From Synanceia verrucosa (taxonomy: Eukaryota > Chordata > Actinopteri > Perciformes > Synanceiidae), in assembly GCA_029721515.1 (NCBI GenBank), contig CM056556.1:7502501-7566500 (forward strand): a DNA stretch of 64,000 nucleotides, written 5' to 3'. Shown here one piece after another: positions 51,306 to 62,217 of the stretch. Positions within the stretch are counted from its first letter, which is position 1, and every line of letters starts with the position of its first letter. The translations under genes were made by a program, and so were the position numbers. The notes under the pieces were generated by a model that made no database searches, was not told the origin of the DNA, and saw only the letters and a list, made by a program, of their open reading frames with translations.

Positions 51306-54300
51306 ACACACATTTGTTGTACGAGGTCGCTCACATGCCGCCCTGAGTGTGTTTGTGGTTACAGTCTATGTATAGGAATAGCATCAACAAACTATGAAAA
51401 CCTAACAACACTCCAGCTGTGCTGCACTTCTCTGTAATTAACACGTCACGACCACAGAGCTCTAATATCGCCTGGCCGACTTTCAACGCTGTGGGAGATT
51501 AAGATCCCCCTGTGATGTCTCTCACTACATTCTTTCACAATTTTTTTTTTTTAATTTTGTTGACTAAAGTGAAATCAAAAATGACTCCTAACGAGCATAT
51601 CATGTAATGGAGTTTAGGAAATCTGTAAAAATCTGATGGACCATGAAGTTCCTCTCCAGCTTGATGTATAAACAGTGTGGATGATGAGAAACAGTGAGAA
51701 CTGCAGGGCTGCAAAGAGACTCTGAACTTGTACACACTCATGGCTGTAATCAATATAAGAACATAAACATGTCCGATAGGACAGAAATAAGGCTTTCTGC
51801 TGTTTGTTTTTTTATTTGCATCTTGCTGTAGGTTATTGCAGTCTGATTGCTCCTTTATAAAATCAGCGGCATGACGCTGATGAGGCGGATTTCATTTGAC
51901 TGGATTGAGAGGAGACTGACTGAGCATAACTTTGACAATGGATTGAAAATGTCCCTCATGGCTGACTGTTCTTTTGTCTTCTTCCTGCTCTGCTCTAGGT
52001 GTTGCGTGGCGCTCAGCTCATAGCGGTGGCATCAGCTGACGGCGGGGCCACAGCAGTAGAGGGCTCCCCCCTCCCTCCTGACATCCAAGTGCAGTACGTC
52101 CAGCTAGCCCCCGTCGCAGAACACACATCTGCCGTACAGGTAAAACAACACACAACAACACAACTCCTCCAGCCTGTCGTCCACGTGTTCACACACCGAT
52201 GACAGACTGTGACTGGGAAGCTTTCCAACTGCTGGAGTTTTCATTTAACGTCTGAAGTGAAACAGACCCTGATGATAATCTAAATCAGTCCCACTACTCG
52301 TGTTTGTTTTTTAAACAATCTATAATAAATAAATGTTCCCACGTCTTTCTTTTCCCTCAATCTGAAATACATATTCTAGATGAGAAATCTATCCGTCAGT
52401 GATGCCATTAATCTATGCTTTGTACTTTGGCCAGAAAATCCCAGGATGTTATTTTTTATTACTTTGATATATAGAAATAACAGAGATTAACTGAAAAGGA
52501 TCTCCTTTTTTATATTTATTTTATACAAAGACATTGTACATGTGTAAAATCAAGCTGGAGGAGTATTTTTTTTCTGTGGATTTGGAAATTTACTCTTTGA
52601 AGTGACATAAATTGTACTTTTTTTTACTTACTTTATTCAGTTTTGTTTACTTTTCCTTTATATGCACGTCTTGTAGCTAATATCATGACACTTCAGTGCT
52701 ATCTTTTTACCCACCAGTTATATATTTGAGCTGTATTCCCTATTCATCATTTTTTTTCTTTCCCTTTTAAAAAATTGGAGCTGACTAGCAGCCAAAGAGT
52801 CCGCTGGTTGGGGCTGACACCTGCCTCCTTTTGTGCTGTAATGGTTTGATCAGCCTCATAATGAGGCAGAATATATCCTGTAATATTTCATTCATAATTA
52901 CCATAATGTTGAAATGGAAAAATGTGTGTAAATTCTGCAATTTAGCTAAACCACTTGCAGGTACAATGGGCCTGCTTTTCCCCTGTTGTCATAATTTTGC
53001 ACAAAATGCAATCAGCTTTCAATTGTTATGAAAGGTGTTTGGACAAACAGTAATTTAACATAAAGAAGTAGAGTGGATAGAGTGTTACAAGGAGAGGAGT
53101 AGTAATTAGTAGATGTGCCTAAAATCCCTTGATGACTGAGCTTTTTGAGCAGCAGCCACATGTGGAATCAGGATGTTGTACAGGCACGCGGCACACTGGC
53201 CTTTGAAGTGGTCGTCTCAAATCTGCAAGGAATATAACAGAACCACACTTTTTCCATTGTTCTCTCTGCTTTTTGTTTTCCCAAAATATGCTGAATATCA
53301 CTTCTGAATGCTTCTCTCCCTCAGGTCCCATGCTAAAACGGGTACCTTGTAGTCCTGATGTGAGTCTTTGCCTTTGTTGCGTTGTCATAGTATAAACAGA
53401 GAGAACTTGAAATGATTCATGGCTCTGTTAAATGCCAGTCCTATCCAGATATGGATCTCCCTGCAGACAGCCACGCAGCAGGTTTTTTGGAGTTCTTAGT
53501 TAAAACTCTCTGTCTTGTTGTCCTTTTGTTGTTTGTAGTTGTCTAGGTAATTGGTTCCTTTCCCCTGCGAGCGTAGAGGTGATTAAAGCATCCTATAGTG
53601 ATGAATTGTTTTGGGTGTGGATCATACACAAAGTGATGGACTCTAGCAAGCATACAAAATGATCACCACCCCATACGCTGCATGCCAAGGTCTGCGCTCC
53701 ATGTTGTAATCAAACTGTTTGTTTACTCGACTGATGCTTTTGCATGGATTTTTGGGTCTAAAGAAGAGCTCATTTTTTCCCCTAATGTTTGATTGTACAC
53801 AAATCCTGACAAAAATTAAGAAAATAGCCTGATCAGCCATCAGCGCTCTGCTCATGGACAGAATCAAACAGATTAACAACGGGGTGTTTATGGATCAAAC
53901 TTTTAAAGTCGTCAAAAGCAGATTTTCATTAGACTTCAGTGCCAAAACAATACAGTGTTAAGTGCCAAGAAAATGTTGGTGCTAAGATACATCCAGCGCA
54001 TTTGAGAAGACTTTTCCTTAAATCACTATTTAAAAATTAAGACCCAACGTGACAAAATATGTAATTCATACATGAGGAAGATAGTGCTGTGTGATTATGG
54101 ACACAATTTTATATCTTGATATAGCTAATTTTATATCCCAATAACATTATATATCCTGTTACAGTATGTTTTCAGATGTAACATTATTTTTACTTTCCAT
54201 TTTGCTCTCTTCCGTCTCCTCCATGCTGCTTTACCTCTGTTTCCTCCCGAGCAACCTGTAGCATTGCTGCAGTTACAGTAGCCTTCATACTGTTATGTCC

Positions 54301-56604
54301 ATGCTTCATACAATGGATACATTTGGATTATCCAGCGGTCATTCTGACATTGAGTTGTTATACAGTGTATCTAAACCACAACCAGAGAAACCTAGCAACA
54401 GAGCTAACCAAATAGCCTACACATTAAAATTACAATATAAACAACAGAGGCTTATATCCTCTAGTCATTTTCATATCGCACTACGATATACATCGTAATA
54501 TCACACAGCTCTAGAGGAAGGAAATAAAGACACAGAATGGCGTTGACTAATTACCACTATAAATGAAAAGTATATTCTAAAGACACTTTTCAGAGAACAT
54601 GGCTAGTGGTATGGTATTATAACAGTTGAGTTTTGATGTACTACAGTGTAAACATCGTTGGCTCTGAGTTCAAAGTTCAGAAGGAGGTTAACTCTGCACT
54701 TTTCCCCCTTTTCTGAAAAGTGTTGAATCAAGGGAATTGCTCTCATCTGTTTCCAGACATATGGGAGCATTTATACAAGTTCTTGAAAAATTACTTAGGC
54801 TTTTGTATTTATTTATCTCTAAATTTTTTCCTCTCTCTTTATTTGATAGTTTCCATTACCCAAACTGGCTGAAGTATGGGGCAACACATGATACGTGATA
54901 TTTGGCATTCCTGTGAGTTGGTGATAGGGTTTTAAACATGTTTTTTGTCTAGTTCAGGTCCAAAGTTGGGACTACAGAGAATCGATTGCCAAAGCATCAG
55001 ATCCATGAGTGTTTGAAAATGGGGGAAAAAAGTCCCATACTGTGACAGTTCAACACGTCCAGTGAAAAACATGGATCCTTGTGAGTTTTACTTGGCCTCT
55101 TTACCACCAGTGGTTACAGTGTGTCAGCCTCATGTGCTGTTGCATTGTGTGCTGCTGTTATGCAGCTGTGCTCCTTTCAATGCTGTTGTCTGGTGACAGC
55201 ATGCTGGACTGGAGGGAGGATTAAATGCTGCAGGTGTGTTTTAAGGAACCTTTGGCGTGCATTCGAGGAAGAAGTGAGTCACTCTTCATGGTCATCATCC
55301 TCGACTGAGTCATGAACGTCTCATCTTTTTGTGGGATTTTTACCCATACAATACCTCGGTTTGTCTGACACTGAGCACAGAGGCAGTCAGAGAGCATTAC
55401 AATGCAAATAGCTCATCACTTGTCAGGTCTCTCTTCACCCATCACTCTGCTTCTTTTCTGTCCTTCTACCAACTGCTTCCTTCTTTCTTCTTCTCTGATA
55501 TATATCTTCTCTAATCTCGCTTGTCATTCCTCTGCACCTTCTATCTGTGGTCCATTCACGGTGGTCGTCTCCCACAATGGCACAGAGTCTACAGTATAGT
55601 TTGGTCCAGAGGCGTAGTCTACGTGATACGCAGTTATACGCCATATATCTACTAAAAAACACCCTGAATTACCGTATAACCACTACAAATGTTCAAAGAT
55701 ACGTATCAGCATGGATTCTAGGGGTCCATGTTAGACAGGGGCCGAGAGAGAGGCCCGTAATACATTTCTAATACTGACAAAATAATATGGCAATCAGTAA
55801 TAAACTCACAGTCAAACATATATTTTATTTACAATGTATTGGGAACACTAAGTTTATTTGTTTTGGAACCATTTCTCGACTTCCCCCCCTCTATTTACAT
55901 AAAATGGTTCAGTCCACCTGCTCCCTCAGACAGTCTGCACAGTGCTAACAGACAGACAGTCACTTAGCCAGTGGAGGAGGAGGATGCCTCAAAAGTCAGG
56001 GAGTAAAAAAAGAAAAGGAAAAAAAACTGACAAGAGAAAAAAGTGAAGCTATTCCTAACTTTGTTCATAGTTTATAAGCTAGCTCACTTTTCTCTCCATA
56101 TCAGCTCATATTTCTGAAGAAATGTATTAATTCAGTGCCTCCCCCACCAATTAACTCTCATGTAGTTCTTTTCACAAATATGTGAGTTATGTCAAAAATT
56201 TCACTAAAATGCATAGTTTTATGAAAAACAGTGTCAAAGTTTTCCACTGAGTGGGGACCAGTCACATTTCTTTTCATGGGGCTAAAATCCCTGCATAGTT
56301 TATGCAGCCTCACATGAGGTCAGAGTATCCCCACTAGAATAAACCAGACTACACTACTGGTTTGGTCTCCACACTTGTGTTACAGTTTTATTTATAAACG
56401 CACTGATAAGCTCAAGCAAAATGCTACATCAGATCGCACAGTTCTCCCTGTTATCACCTCTCACCATCTCCTGTCTTCCATGTGTCTCAGGCTGCTGAGC
56501 TGGCCCCGGCCCTGCAGGCGGACATGGAGGTGAAAGAGGCCATCCAGGGCGCCATCCAGGGAGAGAACGGCGAAGTGGTCCAGATTGTCACCTCTGCCAC
56601 CTGA
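25322..56604 (+). CDS. banp: BANP, BEN-domain nuclear protein (SMAR1)
   Basis: Twelve coding exons: 25322-25391 (exon opens at 25313), 25755-25876, 25998-26197, 26412-26501, 28180-28352, 29891-30130, 31654-31812, 33918-34039, 36910-36981, 38933-38977, 51999-52139 and 56491-56604 (stop 56602-56604). They total 1548 nt, 515 residues, in phase throughout. The order of parts is: acidic start, basic nuclear-signal-like PQKKKRKL (residues 36-43), an Asn run, a coiled coil at about 72-101, the conserved IQVPMVAGSPQGATQT, then the BEN domain at about 219-345 (WLGDENNPEMRVRC, NCRTAEKMALTLLDYLFHRE, FGITESDWYRIKQSIDSKCR), then a Gln/Val-rich tail (HIAQVPQGEEVQITQDSEGN, IQVQYVQLAPV). BANP binds CGCG motifs and activates CpG-island genes. 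One intron is 13 kb. The 5' UTR exon was not fixed. Confidence 0.97.
26706..27183. mobile_element. MITE-like element with about 30-bp inverted ends, banp intron
   Basis: The left end TTAACCATAGATATCC...TATTGATAGACGTGG is matched in reverse by ACGTCTATCAATAGAGGATA then TCTGTGGTATTAA at the right. The 478-bp unit is bounded by TTAA. Both arms show a few mismatches. No coding content. Confidence 0.65.
28545..28868 (+). repeat. High-copy fish interspersed repeat, copy 2 (most complete)
   Basis: Starts with ATCCATCC units and TATCTACCGCTTATCC, then the same blocks as at 14899-15177, ending in GGGATTCGAACCCGG. Lies in a banp intron. Confidence 0.9.
31923..32232. repeat. Tandem duplication of a 155-bp unit in a banp intron
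   Basis: Copy A 31923-32075 and copy B 32076-32232 are about 95% identical (for example AGAGTGGTTAATCCATAAAG starts both). The difference in length is a few bases in a T-run. The minus strand stays open across both copies, giving a repeated FAGMFSATFSSTCLGEHNK peptide, but there is no sign that it is translated. Confidence 0.92.
34510..35669 (-). mobile_element. Internally deleted Tc1-type transposon in a banp intron
   Basis: Bounded by TA at 34508-34509 and 35670-35671. The inverted ends begin CAG and share TTTACATACACTTGTAAAGAAC. Each TIR is about 200 bp and contains a second inner repeat (ATATACATACAG), the IR/DR design of fish Tc1 elements. The minus strand still encodes the start MGKSKEHSTDLKKRI and the second helix-turn-helix part RRVNNQPRITKKQICQELEA...STVKRVLHLHGL (34909-35100), separated by a stop. 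The whole DDE catalytic domain is gone, so the copy can only be moved in trans. Confidence 0.93.
36183..36345 (-). repeat. High-copy fish interspersed repeat, copy 3 (partial, inverted)
   Basis: Reverse complement of the family at 14899 and 28545; shows GGGTACTCCGGCTTCCTCG, AATTTAAATTGACCGTAGG and TTGTCCAGGGTGGACCCTGCC. Confidence 0.88.
36450..36473. repeat. (TCAA)6 microsatellite
   Basis: Six TCAA units. The same motif ends the LINE tail near 15256. Confidence 0.9.
42917..43312 (-). mobile_element. TTAA-flanked non-autonomous element, copy 2
   Basis: Reverse-oriented relative of 9972-10430, sharing CTTGAGTGCCAT, CAAAGCAGGAAGTGGAG, AAATATGACTCAAAATGG and GTGCTGGCACAAGG-like blocks. The right border ends in TTAA (43309-43312). 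The other end is cut short relative to copy 1. Confidence 0.75.
45619..45713. repeat. (TG)n microsatellite
   Basis: About 45 TG units with two GC interruptions, in the large banp intron. It explains the Cys/Val repeat open frames. Confidence 0.95.
51263..51311. repeat. (TG)20 followed by ACACAC
   Basis: A TG run that switches to an AC run at 51303, so the junction is a small inverted repeat. It lies about 700 bp before a banp exon. Confidence 0.9.
54082..54513. mobile_element. hAT-type MITE in the last banp intron
   Basis: Inverted ends TAGTGCTGTGTGATTA and (reverse strand) TAGAGCTGTGTGATATTA. Flanked by 8-bp repeats gaggaaga (54074-54081) and gaggaagg (54514-54521), 7 of 8 identical. 432 bp, no complete transposase. 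Confidence 0.8.
55607..56359. mobile_element. hAT-type element with perfect 8-bp target duplication
   Basis: The ends are CAGAGGCGTAGTCTA and, read on the reverse strand, CAGTAGTGTAGTCTG. Both flanks carry gtttggtc (55599-55606 and 56360-56367), an exact 8-bp duplication. The element is 753 bp. A short plus-strand frame near 55986 (MPQKSGSKKRKGKK) resembles the basic N-terminus of hAT-family transposases, but no catalytic domain is present. It ends only about 130 bp before the last banp exon. Confidence 0.85.
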
Positions 56605-57469
56605 GAATCCTCGTCTGGTTCAACACAGCCCATTACTGCTCCACAGCATGGCCGACGAGGTCGACAGATGCACGCAGTCTGACAAGCAGCAGTCAGGAGT
56701 TATTTTAAATATATACTGAAGGTCACTAATGAAATACAGGGAAGAAGCTTTTTTTCTTTTTTTTCCCATGCAAAGTCCTTAAATTCATTGCCAAGCAGAT
56801 GTCGCATTGTGGAAATGTTCGCAGAGAACTTGAAAAGACTGTGACTTCCAAAATCAACTGTGGTCTTTCTGGTGTTTTCATCACCAAAAGGACTCGACCT
56901 ACCACAGAATACACAGTGGGATTATTGTCTGTCCAGGAGGACGCTACTTATGTAGACCATCACTCTGCCACTTCATCAGCACACATGCTTGTTTACATCA
57001 ACTTTGGAAAATACTGGAATTATTTGGAGTTAAGCCGCTTGGCTAACCCCTAAAACCCTGTGAGGGTTTGTAAAACCCCTGAATCCCACCTCAAACAACC
57101 AGTGTGTCTTGTCACGTTGGACTGCAGTGGAAAGTAGATTTAGCTGAGCAAAGCTGCTCTTGGTTGTGATTAATTTGGTTCCCGTCACTCTCCATGATTC
57201 AGTCCATACTGCGTCCCGGCTGCGAGCCCTGCCTTTCTTTACTTTGCTCTTCGTTTTCATTTTTGCTTTAGCCGCACACTTTGTTTGTTTATCTAATTGT
57301 GACATGCCGAAATTTTTGGGGAGCTTTAATTTTGGAGGTAGAAGACCGTGAAATAGAAGAGCTGGTGGTGCCAGTAGTAGACAGGACAAGTTGCTGGTAG
57401 AAAACCAAGAAAACCAGAAAAGTTGTTTATTCCCCAAACTTTTGTCTTTGTAAAAGATACATTCATGTG

Positions 57470-57475
57470 AATAAA
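57470..57475 (+). terminator. banp polyadenylation signal
   Basis: AATAAA about 870 bp after the banp stop, followed by a T/GT-rich stretch (GTTTTTGTTTTGTTTTC) suitable as a downstream element. It gives a 3' UTR of roughly 0.9 kb. The 171-residue antisense frame over this UTR is not recognisable as a protein. Confidence 0.65.
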
Positions 57476-58389
57476 ACATGTTTGTGGTTGCCATAAAACT
57501 GGGTTTTTGTTTTGTTTTCTGTCTGTATTTTCTCTTTATTTCCAACCATGGTCATCAAAATGGCTTCAAAGTTGTCCAAGACATGACTTTGCTTTCATCC
57601 ACTACAAATAGACCATTGAACTGAGCCTGAAATGATAGTTTGGTTTTGAGGTCTTGCTTCATGTTGAGCTCATTTACTGTATTTGCTATTTTTGAAGTCA
57701 ATATGTATCATGTCAACTGCAATAACCATAGGATTAGGCTACTGTATTGTCAGCAATGCAAACAAAATAGACAGCTTTTACATGGTCTCAACATGTTTTT
57801 GTCAGAAGACAAATATGTTGGCCTCATTATAGCAGAGTCTGAACTGTAATTACATTTCTTAAAAATCCATTTGTGCCCGCTGTATGATTATATTCTTCTG
57901 TCAGTAAAGACACATACAAGATGTTGCTGTGTTGGAGAGCTGCTCAGCTGATGATGAACATCTCTGCAGTCAGCAATAAAAGAGATAAGCGAGACAGTCT
58001 GAGGTTGTGTGATGGTTTGGGGAAGTTTCCCATGCTCAGTGTGATGTAATAGTGTATTTTGGAGAACAAGGCGACAAAATGAACTTGATAAAACAACATC
58101 CACAGTCTTGGCTGCTTCCTCTTGTTTCCTTTCGGTCTCGTTGCTGTCTGTGACCCGCTTTACACTTCATCTTCTCCATTCCTCTCACCGGCTCTTGCGT
58201 ATTCCTCTTCTCCCACTCAAATTGTGTTTTCTTCTTTCTCCCTGGGAAGCTGTTTTAAAGTCCATTTACCCCCTTGAATGATGCACTAAACTGGGCTAAA
58301 GTCTAGTGGGATAGAGTGGTGAGTCCATCCCTTTAAAATAATCTTGATGCTGGCTTGGACAACTGTCTCTCCCCCCAGTGACCCCTCCA

Positions 58390-58779
58390 TTAAATTGTGG
58401 ACTTGGAAGAAAACAGACTCTGCTTGCAATGGCGCTTCACTTTTACGACCCTGGGCTCCATCCAGGAGCTGGAGTGGTTGCCATAGCGACGGACCCTTTC
58501 TCTGGCTGCCTCTAAGATAACCTGCTGAAAACAGAAATGAATGATAGATGGATAGATGAGATTGTTTGGAAGCAGGCTGCGTGTTTGAGGAGAAGGAGTG
58601 GAGTGATGGACGGAGACCAGGCGGTGTATCTTTCTCTTCCTTCTCTCAGCAGCTCTGTGTTCTCCGGCAGCGACGGCGGCTCTGCTGGCATCTGCTTCAG
58701 CGGACAAGTACTAACCTCTGCAACTCGTCCGGCTTTTACTTTGGCTCTCAAATTTCTCCTGCTCAGCCCTTTTACAAGG
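58390..58779 (-). CDS. Possible 3' end of an unrecognised minus-strand gene
   Basis: Two candidate exons join in phase: 58716-58779 (acceptor CTTCCAG, donor GAG|GTTAGT) and 58390-58521 (acceptor TTTTCAGCAG, stop 58390-58392). The joined peptide is strongly basic and runs LVKGLSRRNLRAKVKAG, RVAEVILEAARERVRRYG, NHSSSWMEPRVVKVKRHC and on to the stop. It reads like a real protein end with an Arg/Glu-rich helix, but I do not recognise it, and I found no upstream exons. If real, the gene is tail-to-tail with banp. It could equally be a chance pairing of splice-like sites; the GTTAGT donor is only moderate. Confidence 0.22.
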
Positions 58780-59496
58780 CTGGAAGACTTATCTCAGGAT
58801 GTGTAAAGATGAGTGAACATATCTGTTGGAGCAAAAACTTCCAAACAAAATACGTCTCCAGCAGGATCATAAATCAACAACTGTTAATCTTGAGGAAACA
58901 AAGCTCCCAGAATTTATCTGTCTAATGCCAGCAGACAGATCACACCAGAGGAATCGTGTCACGCATATACACATTTTTTTTTTTTTTCACTTATGAATAT
59001 TCCAAAAGGTCACAAGCAATGCATGCAAACTCTTGTCTTTCGACACATCTCTGTCGTTTGATTGTTTCCTGTTGCATGTGACCACAGAGGATTTCACATC
59101 TGGATATATGTTTGGCTCTATTTTTAAGTTAGATGGCAGTAAGTCAGGGAAAGCTTGGCAACATGGCTGTTGTTACATGCATCATAAAATGGAAAGGGCT
59201 GCTGGATGTCACTTTTTGGGATGTGTTGAATGTCCAAAAACTGTAGCTATGGTCAGTACTTTAAAGTCCTTTTGGTTGCTCAATAAAAATTGACAAGCTG
59301 CTAAAAAGATCTTTCTTGAGCATCCGTTTTTAAACCTCTGCAGTTGTGGACGGATGAACGGCTTTGTGCCTTCCTGAAGGGGACTTCAGTGCTGGAGTTG
59401 TGATGATTTGAACCTGAAAGGTACTTCTACGAGTCCACCACCTTTACCTGCTCTCCCTGGATGACTCCTGTAGTCCACTACAATCTCACTGCCCTC

Positions 59497-59632
59497 CATC
59501 CATCCATTTTCTACCACTTATCTTAACATAGGGTCGTTGGGGGGGCTGGAGCCTATCCCAGCTGTCTTAGGGTGAAAGGCAGGGTACACCCTGGACAAGT
59601 CTCCAGTTCCTCACAGGGCAGCACATAATACG
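59497..59632 (+). repeat. High-copy fish interspersed repeat, copy 4 (5' part)
   Basis: CCATCCATCCATTTTCTACC and GGGGGGCTGGAGCCTATCCC followed by GGGTACACCCTGGACAAGTC, then truncated. A possible LINE-derived minus-strand remnant lies just upstream (about 59330-59490), but it is too weak to call. Confidence 0.85.
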
Positions 59633-59669
59633 TTATATTAAATTGCTTCATGGGTATAAATGTAGTCTT

Positions 59670-60080
59670 GTACAGTATAGTATAGTATCATACTGTATAT
59701 TATGATATGGTATAGTACATTATTGTATAGTATTGCATTGTAATGTACATAGTGTGGCATAGTATAGTACAGTATAGTAATATAATGTATTGTACATTAA
59801 GTATAGTGTAGAATAGTATTGTATAGTATGATATGGTATTGTATATTATGGTATTGTATAGTGTATTAATCTATAGTATTGTATTGCATAGTAATGTACA
59901 TAGTATGGCATAGTATAGTACAGTATAGTAATGTAATGTATTGTAGTGTGGCATAGTATAGTACAGTATAGTAATATAATGTATTGTACATTAAGTATAG
60001 TGTAGAATAGTATTGTATGGTATTGTGATATATTATGATATTGTATAGCATAGTATATTATTACATAGTATAGTAATGTA
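59670..60080. repeat. TATAG/TAGTA satellite-like array with nested long repeats
   Basis: Degenerate pentamer-like units (AGTATAGTA, GTATTGTA) fill the stretch. On top of these a longer block containing GGCATAGTATAGTACAGTAT appears three times (starting about 59755, 59907 and 59949), two of them followed by TTGTACATTAAGTATAGTGT, so the array has grown by segmental duplication. Confidence 0.9.
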
Positions 60081-60224
60081 ATATATACTTCCTGGAAATA
60101 TGCAAAATTGTTTCTTTAACAGAGATGGGGGTTATATTCTGAAAGGTTGTCAGTGTATATGATTATTTTTTTATATTTTCTATAAATACATTAAATACAT
60201 ATATATGTTTGAGAGACTGATTGA

Positions 60225-60435
60225 GAAGTGAAGAAGGGGTAGGCTTAAATAAGCTTAAGCTTCATTCTACTCCTTTTCGGACATGCGGACTGCATATTAT
60301 TATTGTTATTATTTTTGACTATTGTTAGTGTTTGTTTTGACTATTTTCATTGGTTTTGTTTGTTGATTTTCAGTTGACCTTTTTGTATTTACTGTCACAT
60401 GTTCGAAATAAAGTATTCATTCATATTCATTCATG
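60225..60435 (+). repeat. LINE-type 3' tail
   Basis: GGGGTAGGCTTAAATAAGC, CTACTCCTTTTCGGACATG and the end TGTTCGAAATAAAGTATTC followed by ATTCATTC units form a common fish retroelement 3' end. Only the tail is present; the family name is not assigned. Confidence 0.65.
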
Positions 60436-61172
60436 TAATGTATGAATGTGAACAACTGAGAAGCTGTTTTTCTAGTTTTGCATTTTACTTGATATGTTAG
60501 TTTTTACAGCAGTATCAGCAGTACAAATAGCATAACAGATACAAAAGGAGGCCCTCTAACAGTGATGACTGATATGAAAACTGCAGGCATCTTCCAGTAT
60601 TTCAACATACAACACATCAAAATTTCCATCCTACAATAAACCAGGATTTATTATTCCAAGAATATTTTACAGCTTTACTGCAAGATTTCATCCAAATACA
60701 TCAGAAAACAAGACTGAGGACTGAGACTTTTACTAACTTTGTAGGTATTTCTTATTATTATTATTATGACAGCATTATTATTTCACAGAACTGTTTCAAG
60801 TGTGAGATATCAATGTACAAACCTCTCTTAAGTAAACGTTTCAGAAAACTGAACTTTGGCTGTTGTTATTAGTGGTACACAGATGAAAACATGTCTGTAT
60901 CTTCAATCTGCTGCAATGACTTCTACATATTTGTGTAAACGCAGCATAGGTATTTCCTCTCCTCATCTATCACCTGGAAAAGGAATGTGATTTTGCATTT
61001 ACTTTAGTTTTAACTGCAGCTTCAAAGATGTGAATCGATAGGAACCCGCAGGGAACTCCTTGGCTCAGGACGAGCAGTAAAAAGAGCACAGGGTTCGCAG
61101 AGTGCAGCTGAAGCTGGATGGGAGGTACTCCTCCAGTTTGGTTCAGGGACCAGATGTGTGAGAGAGGAGGGG

Positions 61173-61266
61173 TATAAACGCATCCAAAATGCTGCCTGGT
61201 CAACGAGTTTGTTCAAAACAAACAGTATGAGCTGACAGCTCGGATCTTCCACTGAGCGCTTCTTAG
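61173..61266 (+). promoter_or_regulatory. Possible TATA promoter and noncoding first exon
   Basis: TATAAA at 61173-61178 is followed about 30 bp later by a plausible start region and, at 61266, by a consensus donor (CTTAG|GTAAGC). No coding exon downstream was recognised before the window ends, so the gene would continue to the right. This is inference from signals only. Confidence 0.28.
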
Positions 61267-61824
61267 GTAAGCTGCACTTCTTTTGTGCTCTTGTCTTAAA
61301 TTATAGGCGCAGCACGTCGCTGAACTTCAGGTGAACTTAAGACGTGATGACGTAAGGGGTGGAGGGGGTGGAGGGTCGCTAGCTTTTTACGTCGCCAGGC
61401 GCTTCCTGTTCCCTGATTTGTGATGTTTATTGAGTTTCACCAGAGCATGTTTTAACATAAAACCAAGTCAAACTGAGTCCAAAAGTTGTGACAACACTGC
61501 GGCTCTCATCTAATCTGACAGATGAAAATTATGAAGGAAATAATTTAGTTTACTGTGCTACCTGTGATAGCTTATCTAAAAGTCAGCTTTCCATGCCTCA
61601 TCCCTGAAGGACACACCTGTGCAACATACCTGTGCACAGCTAATAAGGTAATGATAGCTTCCCCTTATTTTTCTGTTTAACTGTTTGGTGTGTGTTGTGC
61701 TGTTAATGTGGCTGGGTTGCAAGGAATCATGTGGTTTACTAGGAGGTCATGTGACCACAAAAGTCATATCTAACGTGCAGATATTAAGTGTGTTTGTTAT
61801 ATATAGGTTTTTAAGAGGTCTTAA

Positions 61825-62217
61825 TAAGGATTCAAGGTGTTTATTATCATATGTACAGTAAGGAAACATGTTTCCCTGTACAATCAAACACACACAACTT
61901 TTGCTATCCACAATGAATACTGAGCAATAAAATGTAAAAAATAGGCAGATGTGATAAAAAGACAATATGTACAGTGGAAAAATACAGGCTGCACAAAGAG
62001 GTAGTGCAATGTGCAATACTGGTCATGTGCAATTGAGCTAATATGTGCAATATTGAGCAGAGGTAGTCCATGGTTAAAGAGTGGTTAAAGGAGTCTATTT
62101 CTTAAGACTAATGTATATTATTAGATTGATTTTATTTATTTTGATTGTAGCGAGACCTTTCATTCCTTTATGTTTCCTTTCATGCCATGAATGACAGTAA
62201 AGTTATCTATCTATCGG
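61825..62217. repeat. Retroelement-derived stretch
   Basis: GTTTATTATCATATGTACAG, ATGTTTCCCTGTACAATC and repeated GTGCAAT motifs, then a right edge with AATGACAGTAAAGTTATCTA and an ATCT tail, the usual 3' end of a fish non-LTR element. It is not coding. Confidence 0.5.

Larger units (their letters stand above)
38978..51998 (+). other. 13-kb banp intron
   Basis: This is by far the longest intron in the window, between exons ending GQDGQ and starting VLRGAQL. I read it for missed exons and saw none with family-like content; the human alternative segment between these exons is not evident. It holds a copy of the TTAA-flanked repeat, a 30-base T-run near 43723-43747, TG microsatellites and A-T rich DNA. 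Many short open frames here look like chance. Confidence 0.6.

Noticed and set aside
57030..57545. 171-codon open frame antisense to the banp 3' UTR
   Set aside because: No recognisable domain, no plausible splice context, low-complexity Lys-rich middle; it overlaps an ordinary 3' UTR with its polyadenylation signal.
59330..59490. Possible LINE-derived minus-strand remnant
   Set aside because: Weak resemblance only to LINE C-terminal motifs and interrupted by stops; not enough to call.
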